Assembly (NCBI GenBank): GCA_031290715.1
Contig: JAITNA010000042.1
Coordinates: forward strand, 1-12,520
DNA from: Eubacteriales Family XIII. Incertae Sedis bacterium
GTDB lineage: Bacteria > Bacillota > Clostridia > Peptostreptococcales > Anaerovoracaceae
Length of the DNA stretch: 12,520 bases
Direction: 5' to 3'
Shown here: piece by piece, positions 6,701 to 12,520 of the stretch
Layout of the letters: each line of letters starts with the position of its first letter
Position numbering within the stretch: position 1 is the first letter of the stretch
Position numbers and translations under genes: made by a program
The notes under the pieces: model-generated
The model's input: only the letters and a program-made list of their open reading frames with translations
Database searches by the model: none
What the model was told of the DNA's origin: nothing

Positions 6701-6916
6701 AATGGGAGTATAAAAACAAATTGGTGGAATCAGCATACAGACATTGTCACTGTGACTCCGGCCTATTCCGAATGGCGTTATCGTACGCGAAGCCCGATCT
6801 ATACTTACACCTATTACAAGTGGAGCGCATGGTCGTCATGGAGCGATGCGGTCGTAAGCGCTTCATCAACAAGGGAAGTTCAGACGCAGATCGTGTACCG
6901 ATATCGCCTGAAATAA
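3704..6916 (+). CDS. Receptor-like PASTA Ser/Thr kinase with InlB-type repeats and WSxW-rich tail
   Basis: This membrane Ser/Thr kinase has an unusually large outer part (1070 residues in all). Order: zinc-ribbon head with C13, C16, C33, C36; kinase domain about 58-335 with glycine loop GYGGFG, K89 in IAIKEY, HRDIAPDN at 201-208, DFG at 221-223 and APE at 245-247; one membrane segment about 355-378; two PASTA domains about 398-540; a Ser/Asn/Thr/Lys-rich linker; three Listeria-Bacteroides repeats about 611-687, 696-770 and 773-847, each ending LYAVW; and a Trp/Tyr-rich tail 848-1070 with two WSxWS clusters. The Lys usual two residues after HRD is Ala, as in many bacterial kinases of this type, and all other catalytic residues are present. 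I prefer the ATG at 3704, which has AAAGGG ten bases upstream, over 3683, which has no such site. It probably senses wall or surface ligands and phosphorylates operon FHA partners. The tail DNA looks more AT-rich than the kinase part. Confidence 0.95.
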   Translation: MKKHMNEAAKIRCMGCMREYEDHMPDGSAVTVCPFCGYVKDAPAKEVYHLTPGTVLQGKYIVGKVLGYGGFGVTYIGFDAQLDRKIAIKEYLPTNFSTRMAGETKLTVYDGENGEQFHAGLNSFVEEAKRLMKFNALSGTVDIYDSFMQNGTGYIVMEYLEGKTVKETLAANGVFEYEAAKAIVLRILNTLKEVHKAGIVHRDIAPDNIFILPGGDVRLIDFGASRYATTLHSKSLSVILKPGYAPEEQYRSRGKQGSWSDVYALAATFYKMITGITPEESMERMMKDELKEPSKLGVKLPQNDENAIMNALLVKPSDRTQNAGEFERQLTAEDEVRRAASTVVKYDAGKVPRWTKLLASCLAAAVVVFGVLLATGVVNLENGAFASSWSGKAALAEDEVRVPNVIKVHFDAAQTIADDTPLLLVITDKQFSDKVEAGLVLTQDPLPGRILLMDSALSVVVSAGEEVAIVENVMPDVVFRTLEDALAMLGEAGIEYEIVREESDTVAKDSIIRSDIEAGQAVGVGKKITLVVSDGSKKQETAQKNTASSPKKDIPQSDTGGAAADTGTGKNSSAGSKSNNTGNKTDNTESKTDPGGNSSSGNGGSKKEEAIPIYTLSFDGNKNTEGNAPASIKAKKGESVKLPGEGSLARTNYIFLGWAASSRASDVEYAAGSQMDLNGNVKLYAVWIKEKTNPPIYTVTFSGNGNTGGSVPSSLSAEVGDSVTIPGQGSLYRTNCNFLGWSESPGGAVADYVSGSRVVLSGNMNLYAVWVEMATLTYSGNGNTGGSAPSSVTVRKGDSITLPGQGSLLRTFYTFLGWSTLSNASSASYSANSSVAVGSNMTLYAVWRENTWSGWVTSLPSNVNASNYAIESKTQYSYRDKSTTTNTTGITPSGYTLESKVQSGYTAWSSWSDWSKTNPGAITEIRDVELRTIPAVTKTQYWYEAWINPARTLSYPYNPGGWNYNDSRNTYVGIRESPLPFDTNVTLPNGQTYASYASWNGSIKTNWWNQHTDIVTVTPAYSEWRYRTRSPIYTYTYYKWSAWSSWSDAVVSASSTREVQTQIVYRYRLK
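5534..6244 (+). repeat. Three tandem Listeria-Bacteroides (InlB B-type) repeats
   Basis: Three in-frame units of about 225-230 bases encode 75-77 residues each. They share a GNxNTxG strand, a LPGxGSL turn, a FLGW motif and the ending LYAVW. Units two and three are more alike than either is to unit one. This fold (Flg_new / InlB B-repeat) is a beta-grasp surface module common in secreted proteins and adhesins of Firmicutes. Its presence on a kinase outer domain is notable. Confidence 0.85.
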
Positions 6917-6962
6917 GGATAGGCATGGCGCGGGATTTTCAGGAGTGACAGAAGGGTAAGAG

Positions 6963-7496
6963 ATGGCAATCGTTCAATGTGAAAACGGGCATTATTACGA
7001 CGACGCGAAGTACGCGTCTTGTCCGCACTGCAGAGATGCGGCGGCCGAAGATGGCAGCACGGTTTCCTTTGCGGAAGAGGAAGCGCGGGTCGGCGAAAAG
7101 CTCGCGGCGATGGTCGGTTCGGATGAAAGGACGGTCGGGATTTTTCAAAGCCGCATGAAAGCGGATCCGGTCGTCGCGTGGATCGTGTGCACGAAAGGCC
7201 CGGAACGCGGCCGCGACTACCGCATCCATTCGGGGCGCAATTTCATCGGACGCGCCTACGGCATGGACATCCCGATCGCGGACGATCCCGCGGTATCGCG
7301 GGAAAAACACTGCTCGATCGTGTTTGACCCGTTGCATGGGGATTTTCTGCTCGTGCCGGGCGAGGGTACCGGCACATACGTCGGAGATCAGATCTTGACG
7401 GCTCCCGTGAGCCTTTCGGACGACGATGTGGTCAAAATCGGGGATTCGGTTTTTGTATTCGTCGCTTTTTGCAAAGGGGAAAGAACATGGCTATGA
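6963..7496 (+). CDS. Small zinc-ribbon FHA protein (phosphothreonine reader)
   Basis: This 177-residue cytoplasmic protein probably binds phosphothreonine on partner proteins. The head has C6, H10, C20 and C23 in the pattern CENGHYYD...YASCPHC. A linker with two Thr-Val motifs (STVSF at 32-36, RTVGIF at 56-61) leads to an FHA domain at about 75-170. The FHA domain has the conserved GR (96-97) and SREKH (112-116), whose Arg and Ser contact the phosphate in the family. No catalytic domain is present. AAGGG lies six bases before the start. It follows the receptor kinase by 46 bases and overlaps the VWA gene by ten bases. It is a clear paralogue of the FHA gene at 11649. By analogy with GarA/OdhI, the linker threonines could be kinase targets that fold back onto the FHA domain; that is inference. 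Confidence 0.92.
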   Translation: MAIVQCENGHYYDDAKYASCPHCRDAAAEDGSTVSFAEEEARVGEKLAAMVGSDERTVGIFQSRMKADPVVAWIVCTKGPERGRDYRIHSGRNFIGRAYGMDIPIADDPAVSREKHCSIVFDPLHGDFLLVPGEGTGTYVGDQILTAPVSLSDDDVVKIGDSVFVFVAFCKGERTWL

Positions 7497-9226
7497 AAAG
7501 ACTGTCCGCAATCATCATCGCGCTGTTGCTTTTGTCTGCGTCATTTTTGTGTACGAGCACCGCCTTTGCGGACGAACCGATCGAAATACGCATCGAGCGG
7601 ATCGAGGCCGTGTTGCCGGACATCAAGGCCTATCTCTACGCAGACGACACGGACACGCTCGCAAAGGACGACATCAAAGCGGCTTTGGACGGCAAAGCGC
7701 TCAACGTCGAAGATCTGAAAACGTTTCATGATTCGGGCGAAGGGGTCACGTATATCCTTTTGGTCGATGTGTCGACATCCATCACAAATGCCCAGATGCA
7801 TGCGGCGAAGGAAGCGTTGACAGCGTTTTCAAACGACTTGAAAGAGAACGAAAAAATGGTTCTCCTCCCATTCGGGAAACGTGTCGAGGTGCTGCTCGGC
7901 GGCGGGGAAGACAAGGCCGCGCGCGAAAACGCGATCGGTATGCTCGCGAACAATCAGGAAGGGACGGCTTTCTATGACGCAATAGAAAAGGCGATTTCGA
8001 TCGCGAACGGAAAATCAGAGAAGCTTCCCGAACGGGCCGTAGCGATTGCGATTTCGGACGGGGTGGATGTCAACAATGGCGGATACACAAAGGCGGAGGT
8101 TGATACGGCGCTTTCGCAGGGAAACCTGCCTCTCTACGCCTTGGCCTTGGACGACAGCAAGACGAATGGCAATACGGCGCTTGATGATTTTGGCGCGATC
8201 GCAAGGACAAGCGGCGGCGGGATCCGCGTTTCCGACAGCGCGGCGTTAGGCGGGTCGTTTGATGAAACGATCTCGGCGATCAACGGCTGCTACGTCCTGT
8301 ATCTAAAAAATGAAAACAACGTTTTTGACACAAACAAAAAGGTGCTATCTGTTGATATTTCTGTGGATGGCCGTTCCGCGTCGGCAGAAAAAGAAGTCTA
8401 TTTGAAAGATTGGATGCCGGACACCGTCGCGCCGACGGTCGTGCAAATCTTGCAACTTGATGAACAGAACGGTATCCGCATCGAATTCAGCGAAGCGCTG
8501 ATCGGCGCAGACGACAAATCGGCTTATACCGTTACAGACAAATCAGGAAAGCCGGTCGCGGTTCAAACCGTGGTCTATTCGGCAAAAGGCGGTACGGCCG
8601 GTGCGGATGTGATTTTTGCGGGAGAGCTTTATTCGGGCGCGTATACGGTCACATTCAACGGAATCACGGACGAATCGATGGAAAGGAACGCGCTTGCGGA
8701 AAAATCATCGTTTTCATACAAAGGCGCTTCCGTTTTTTTGAAATTTGTGAGGACGGTATTTGTCCGCTATTGGTGGATATGCTTCATCGCGGTCATTGTG
8801 ATCATCGCCCGCGTCATTTTCAGGGTGATTCGGAAGCGGAAAGGCTTGATCAAAGTCGACGGCAAGATCGGTTTCGGCGATGCGGTCGAGTTCAAGCACC
8901 ATTTTGAAACGCCGGAAACGTCCGTCGCTTCTTTGATCGTCGCCGACGCAAAAGGGAATGCCCATCGGGTCGATCTGGAGATCAACAAGAGCTTGTTCAT
9001 CGGGAGGTCGAAGGGTAACAATTTGAGTTTTGATGATACAAAAATGTCCCGGCAGCACTTTGTGATCGAAGTGGAAAACGGGGAATACTATCTGTCGGAT
9101 TTGCAAACGACGAACGGAACGTTCCTGAACGGCATCAAGGTTTTGAGCCGAAGAAAACTCGAAAACAACGATGTGATCACAGCCGGTAACGAGAAGTTTG
9201 TGTTCAAGGCGGGAACGAACGCATGA
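7487..9226 (+). CDS. Exported VWA protein with membrane anchor and cytoplasmic FHA domain
   Basis: A 579-residue transmembrane protein linking an outer ligand-binding domain to an inner phosphothreonine reader. It has a signal peptide 1-28 (hydrophobic core, AFA cleavage site), then a VWA domain about 85-268 with a complete metal site: DVSTS at 94-98, T160 in EGTAFYD and D191 in ISDGVD. A beta-sandwich Ig-like domain follows at about 312-411, then one membrane segment at about 423-445, a basic stop-transfer RKRKG, and an FHA domain about 490-575 with GR 506-507, SRQH 521-524 and TNGT 542-545. With a cleaved signal peptide the VWA lies outside and the FHA inside, matching the kinase topology functionally. 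AGGGGA lies six bases before the ATG at 7487. Another ATG (7493) overlaps the previous stop codon as ATGA. The next gene overlaps by four bases. It may be a co-receptor whose FHA domain recruits phosphorylated partners. Confidence 0.93.
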   Translation: MAMKRLSAIIIALLLLSASFLCTSTAFADEPIEIRIERIEAVLPDIKAYLYADDTDTLAKDDIKAALDGKALNVEDLKTFHDSGEGVTYILLVDVSTSITNAQMHAAKEALTAFSNDLKENEKMVLLPFGKRVEVLLGGGEDKAARENAIGMLANNQEGTAFYDAIEKAISIANGKSEKLPERAVAIAISDGVDVNNGGYTKAEVDTALSQGNLPLYALALDDSKTNGNTALDDFGAIARTSGGGIRVSDSAALGGSFDETISAINGCYVLYLKNENNVFDTNKKVLSVDISVDGRSASAEKEVYLKDWMPDTVAPTVVQILQLDEQNGIRIEFSEALIGADDKSAYTVTDKSGKPVAVQTVVYSAKGGTAGADVIFAGELYSGAYTVTFNGITDESMERNALAEKSSFSYKGASVFLKFVRTVFVRYWWICFIAVIVIIARVIFRVIRKRKGLIKVDGKIGFGDAVEFKHHFETPETSVASLIVADAKGNAHRVDLEINKSLFIGRSKGNNLSFDDTKMSRQHFVIEVENGEYYLSDLQTTNGTFLNGIKVLSRRKLENNDVITAGNEKFVFKAGTNA

Positions 9227-10680
9227 ATATACAGATGCAAATCTGCCCAAACTGTTTCTTTGCGCCGTACGCGGGCGGCCGCTGCCCGCAGTGCGGGCAT
9301 ACGGCGACGGAAACCGACGCGAACGCGGTGGCGCTGCCTCCCGGAATGGTACTCAATGATCGCTATCTGCTCGGGCGCTTGCTTGGTCTGGGCGGTTTCG
9401 GCGTGACCTATCTTGCGCTCGATACGGTGACGCAAACGACGCTCGCAATCAAAGAATACTTCCCATCCTCGCTTGCGGTGCGCGAATCCGACCATACGAT
9501 GGCTTTCAACGGAACGGGGGACGGCAGGGTTTTTGATCACGGCATGCGCTCTTTCATTCGCGAAGCGGAGTCTCTGCACAAGTTTTCCGGGGAGCCGAAT
9601 ATCGTACAGGTTTCCCATTCGTTTTTTGAAAACGGAACCGCGTATTTTGTGATGGAATACCTGAACGGGGTCAATCTGAAAGTCCTGCGCAAAGGAATGG
9701 GCGGAAAAGTTCCGCTTCGTTTTGCCTATGAAATCCTGCTGACGGTCGCGAGGACGCTGGGCCGTGTACACAAGGAGGGACTGCTCCATCGCGACGTGAG
9801 CCCCGAGAATGTGTTTATCACGAGGGACGGCAGCATCAAGATCATTGACTTTGGCGCGACCCGGTACTATGTCGGAGATGGCAGCAGAAGTTTGGCGGTC
9901 GTCCTGAAACCGGGGTTTGCGCCGCCCGAGCAATATTCGAGCAAAGGAAATCAGGGGCCGTGGACGGATATATACGCACTGGCGGCGACTTTTTATCAGT
10001 CGGTTTCCGGTCAAAAACTCTTCGAGGCGCCGGATAGAATGGCGGGGAAACTGATCGAACCGCTTTGCGAGCTTGTGCCGGAAGTCGAGAAAAAGCTCTC
10101 GGGGGTAATCGACCGGGCGCTTTCGCTCAATTATAAAAAACGTTATCAAAGTATGGATGAGTTTGAGAAGGCGCTGCGGAAATATGGATTGGGCGTGGAC
10201 GAAGAGGTGAAAGAGGTGTCGGCGGGGGGGCGAGTACAGGTCGGCGCAAGTCAGAGCGAGGCCGTACACTCCGAATCCGAAAACGATAGGGAACCCAGGT
10301 CAAAATGGGGCGGCCGGATCAAACTGTTTGCGAAAAAAGCCGTCCGCAAATTCAAAACTGCGGGTGCGCCGTACATCGGCATCGAAAACGGCGATATCAA
10401 AGGCGAGAAATGGGCGATCCCTTACAACGCGGATATTCGTATCGGCCGCCTGTCCGGAGTGAATCATATCGTGATCTCCGATACGGCGATCAGCCGGGAA
10501 CATTGCGTCATCCGTTACGACCAAAAAAACGGCATCTTCTTTTTGCGGGATGTGTCGACAAATGGGACGTTTTCCGAAGCAGGAGAAAGATATGAAAAAG
10601 GAAAAGACGTCGTACTCATTCCGGGCGGCGGTTTTTATTTGGTGCAAGGCCGGCTTTTGATGCGCGTCGGCCTTGAATGA
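9223..10680 (+). CDS. Soluble Ser/Thr kinase fused to a C-terminal FHA domain
   Basis: A 485-residue cytoplasmic kinase. Order: zinc-ribbon head with C8, C11, C21 and C24; kinase domain about 48-322 with GLGGFG at 55-60, K77 in LAIKEY, HRDVSPEN at 189-196, DFG at 209-211 and APPEQY at 233-238; a charged linker with a basic patch (KLFAKKAVRKFK) about 330-380; then an FHA domain about 385-485 with GR 408-409, SREH 424-427 and STNGT 445-449. No membrane segment is visible. In the catalytic loop Ser replaces the common Lys, as Ala does in the operon's other kinase. The start codon overlaps the VWA-FHA stop as ATGA, which indicates translational coupling. The FHA domain could dock it onto phosphorylated receptor kinase or its own activation loop. 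Kinase-FHA fusions are known, but in this window it is the only protein that both writes and reads the mark. Confidence 0.95.
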   Translation: MNIQMQICPNCFFAPYAGGRCPQCGHTATETDANAVALPPGMVLNDRYLLGRLLGLGGFGVTYLALDTVTQTTLAIKEYFPSSLAVRESDHTMAFNGTGDGRVFDHGMRSFIREAESLHKFSGEPNIVQVSHSFFENGTAYFVMEYLNGVNLKVLRKGMGGKVPLRFAYEILLTVARTLGRVHKEGLLHRDVSPENVFITRDGSIKIIDFGATRYYVGDGSRSLAVVLKPGFAPPEQYSSKGNQGPWTDIYALAATFYQSVSGQKLFEAPDRMAGKLIEPLCELVPEVEKKLSGVIDRALSLNYKKRYQSMDEFEKALRKYGLGVDEEVKEVSAGGRVQVGASQSEAVHSESENDREPRSKWGGRIKLFAKKAVRKFKTAGAPYIGIENGDIKGEKWAIPYNADIRIGRLSGVNHIVISDTAISREHCVIRYDQKNGIFFLRDVSTNGTFSEAGERYEKGKDVVLIPGGGFYLVQGRLLMRVGLE

Positions 10681-10697
10681 TGGCGGAGAGATCATAC

Positions 10698-11600
10698 ATG
10701 TTGTTCGGAAAGCAAAAAATGAACAGGCAATCCAAACAGGCCGAGCGAGCGGAATCGTTCGCGCCCGCATCGTTCGCCTACGACGACTCAAACGCGATCA
10801 CGCAATCATTCATGGATGACGACAATAGTTTTGCGGTTGTTTTCACGGGAAGCGACACGCATGTGGGTACGCGGGACTATCAGGAGGACGCCCTCTTTGT
10901 GACGGAGGCGGCGACATCGCAGGGAAATGCGCCGATCCGGGCTTTCGGCATCGTCTGCGACGGGATGGGCGGCCTCGAAAACGGCGATAAGGCGAGCCGG
11001 CTCGCCGCCGACCTCATGGCCGGCGTGTTTGACAGCATCCGGTCGGAGGAAGGCGTTGAAGCGCGGTTGGTTGAAGAGGTCCATAACATTGACACGCGCG
11101 TTCGGTCCGAATGCAGACCGGAGAGCGGCGGAAATACCGGGACGACGCTCGTTGCGGCATTGATTCTCGGAAATCGTTTGCATTGGGTCGGCGTTGGCGA
11201 CAGCCGTATCTACATCCTGCGAAGCGGCGAGATCGTACAGGTCACGAAAGACCATACCTATATGCTGGAACTCATGAAAAAAGCGGAAGAGGGACTGATT
11301 TCCCCCGAAGAAGCGGAGGCGCACCCGCAAAAAGGCGCGTTGATCAGCTTCATAGGATGCGGAAATATCCAACATATCAATACAAACAAAGCGGGCCTTG
11401 ATCTGCTTCACGGCGATGTCGTTTTGCTGTGCAGCGACGGCCTGACCAAATCACTGCCCGATCAGCGCATTGCGGAGATCGTCAAAACATATTATGGGGA
11501 TATGAAAGAGGCGGCGCAGCAATTGACGCTGCAATCATTTGATTCGAGCGACGGTCCGAAAGACAATACGTCCGTTGTTTTGATGCAATATTTAGAGTAG
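10698..11600 (+). CDS. PP2C-family Ser/Thr protein phosphatase with N-terminal extension
   Basis: A cytoplasmic PP2C phosphatase of 300 residues, expected to reverse phosphorylation by the neighbouring kinases. A polar extension of about 50 residues precedes the catalytic domain. Motifs in order: GTRDYQEDA at 57-65; VCDGMGG at 86-92 with metal ligand D88; GTT at 148-150; GVGDSRIY at 165-172; KDHTY at 184-188; LLCSDGLT at 243-250 with D247; and KDNTSVV at 288-294 with D289. The start at 10698 is chosen because GGAGAG lies seven bases upstream. An in-frame ATG at 10677 overlaps the kinase stop codon as ATGA but has no clear ribosome binding site; using it would add seven residues. It is clearly diverged from the PP2C encoded at 1117, being longer and with different flanking sequence, so the two may act on different substrates. 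Confidence 0.94.
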   Translation: MLFGKQKMNRQSKQAERAESFAPASFAYDDSNAITQSFMDDDNSFAVVFTGSDTHVGTRDYQEDALFVTEAATSQGNAPIRAFGIVCDGMGGLENGDKASRLAADLMAGVFDSIRSEEGVEARLVEEVHNIDTRVRSECRPESGGNTGTTLVAALILGNRLHWVGVGDSRIYILRSGEIVQVTKDHTYMLELMKKAEEGLISPEEAEAHPQKGALISFIGCGNIQHINTNKAGLDLLHGDVVLLCSDGLTKSLPDQRIAEIVKTYYGDMKEAAQQLTLQSFDSSDGPKDNTSVVLMQYLE

Positions 11601-11648
11601 TTAGCGCTTTGGTAAATGGTTTGGGGAGATCCTCGGAAAGGAAGAATT

Positions 11649-12263
11649 ATGAATTTGGTGAGATGTGAAAATGGTCATTTCTATGACAGCGACTTGTACG
11701 CGGCTTGTCCGCACTGCGGGGTGCAAAGTCGAAATGACGACGTGACAGTCGCGTTGACGCAGGGCGTCACGCAAGACTCCGTCACACAGGCGCAGGTGTC
11801 TGCGGGGTCGCTGTCGGATGCCGTGCAGCAGGCGACCGCCGGCAAATCGGAAGCGGGAAACGACAGCGCCACGGTCGGATACTATGACAAAACGCTCGGC
11901 ATTGAGCCGGTCGTCGGTTGGTTGGTATGCGTCGAGGGAAACAACATCGGCGCGGACTACCGCCTCAAGAGCGGACGCAACTTCATCGGCAGGGCGGCAA
12001 GCATGGACGTCGCCATCACGGGGGATGAAACGGTATCGCGCGACCGGCACGCGATCATCGTCTATGAGCCCAAGACCCACATATTTTTGGTACAGGCCGG
12101 CGAATCGAAAGAACTTTGTTATCTGAACGAAAAGGTGGTGCTGGCTACGGACGAGGTCAAGATCAACGACATCCTGACGGTCGGGGCGACGAAGCTGATG
12201 TTCTTTCCGTGTTGCAGCGATACATTCAACTGGGAGATGGTGAAAAAGGAGGGCGAGGAATAA
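11649..12263 (+). CDS. Second zinc-ribbon FHA protein, paralogue of the 6963 gene
   Basis: A 204-residue cytoplasmic phosphothreonine reader. The head repeats the CENGH...YD...Y..CPHC pattern with C6, H10, C20 and C23. A longer Gln/Ala/Ser/Thr-rich linker (about 31-82) carries Thr-Val motifs at matching places (DVTVAL and SATVGYYDKT). The FHA domain spans about 90-188 with GR 114-115 and SRDRH 130-134. It shares the stretch SGRNFIGRA with the earlier FHA protein, showing an internal duplication within the operon. AAGGA lies six bases before the chosen start; an in-frame ATG at 11616 has no ribosome binding site and would add residues unlike the paralogue. The stop codon overlaps the next start as TAATG. 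The two readers probably serve different partners, since the linkers differ. Confidence 0.92.
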   Translation: MNLVRCENGHFYDSDLYAACPHCGVQSRNDDVTVALTQGVTQDSVTQAQVSAGSLSDAVQQATAGKSEAGNDSATVGYYDKTLGIEPVVGWLVCVEGNNIGADYRLKSGRNFIGRAASMDVAITGDETVSRDRHAIIVYEPKTHIFLVQAGESKELCYLNEKVVLATDEVKINDILTVGATKLMFFPCCSDTFNWEMVKKEGEE

Positions 12264-12520
12264 TGTTTCTTGAACACTACAAATTGTATTGGAAGAACTA
12301 TGTGAACTTTCGCGGCCGTACGCCGAGGTCCGGCTATTGGTTTGTGCAACTATGGGGTTTTATCATAAATGTCATTATATCCCTTGTCGCATTGGCTGTT
12401 GCATCCAGTGCCGGGATATCACTTCTATCGGTGGCGCTGGATTCGGGATTTGGCAGCGACCCACTTTCGTTGGCTTCGTCGCTTGGCGGGGTTGTTGGGT
12501 CGGTCATCGGGCTTCTTGTC
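12263..12520 (+). CDS. DUF805 family membrane protein (3' end cut by window)
   Basis: The visible 86 residues begin MFLEHYKLYWKNYVNFRGR and continue with RSGYWFVQLW. This matches the start of DUF805 proteins (E. coli YhaH type), with an amphipathic head carrying the conserved NF+GR and R-x-x-YW pattern followed by membrane helices. One hydrophobic helix follows at about 33-56, and a second starts near the window end. The family's biochemical role is not established; members often sit beside FHA, VWA and kinase genes. The start overlaps the preceding stop (TAATG), with AAGGAGGGCGAGG just upstream, so it belongs to the same operon and is probably translationally coupled. The remainder lies beyond the window. 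Confidence 0.85.
   Translation, partial: MFLEHYKLYWKNYVNFRGRTPRSGYWFVQLWGFIINVIISLVALAVASSAGISLLSVALDSGFGSDPLSLASSLGGVVGSVIGLLV

Noticed and set aside
10224..10230. Seven-G run in the linker of the kinase-FHA gene as a slippage switch
   Set aside because: Short for efficient slippage; the frame is intact and reads through to a complete FHA domain.
9088..10269. Minus-strand open frame of about 390 codons opposite the kinase-FHA gene
   Set aside because: Same mirror effect. The plus strand shows all kinase motifs in this stretch, and the antisense product has none of its own.
1..12520. Type VII secretion genes, CRISPR arrays, tRNA or rRNA genes, insertion sequences
   Set aside because: Searched by eye because kinase-FHA clusters can sit near secretion loci. 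No WXG100 or EssC-like gene, no regular spacer repeats, no tRNA cloverleaf and no transposase was seen.

Overview
The window looks like a contig end from an anaerobic, low-to-mid-GC Gram-positive bacterium, probably an uncultured Clostridia-type Firmicute. This is inference from a desulfoferrodoxin (an anaerobe's superoxide defence), strong GGAGG-type ribosome binding sites, TATAAT promoters, PASTA kinases, and surface-repeat families common in gut clostridia. The first ten bases match the tail of the standard Illumina adapter, so the left edge is a library artefact and the gene there is cut short.

Left part (1-1000, mostly minus strand): the start of an exported protein runs off the contig end. 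Upstream of it is a long leader with a good promoter and a terminator-like hairpin. Next comes a complete desulfoferrodoxin gene with its own strong terminator. These genes appear unrelated to the rest.

Right part (1117 to the end, all plus strand): a eukaryotic-like Ser/Thr phosphorylation cluster. A small PP2C phosphatase stands alone (1117-1833). A roughly 540-base gap follows, holding a promoter, a tract of twelve G within a short translatable frame, and a terminator-like hairpin. Then comes a tightly packed operon: a membrane PASTA protein without a kinase domain; a 1070-residue receptor kinase with PASTA domains, three Listeria-Bacteroides (InlB B-type) repeats and an aromatic WSxW-rich tail; a small zinc-ribbon FHA protein; an exported VWA protein joined through one membrane segment to a cytoplasmic FHA domain; a soluble kinase-FHA fusion; a second PP2C phosphatase; a second zinc-ribbon FHA protein; and the start of a DUF805 membrane protein cut by the window end. 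Gene junctions are ATGA or TAATG overlaps or short gaps, so the operon is probably co-transcribed and translationally coupled.

Together the genes supply writers (two kinases), erasers (two PP2C phosphatases), readers (four FHA domains) and surface sensors (PASTA, VWA, repeats). Five of the proteins begin with a short cysteine-pair zinc-binding head, which suggests a shared docking or folding module. The layout fits a signalling circuit that senses the cell wall or surface and reports through phosphothreonine recognition. The output is not visible in the window.
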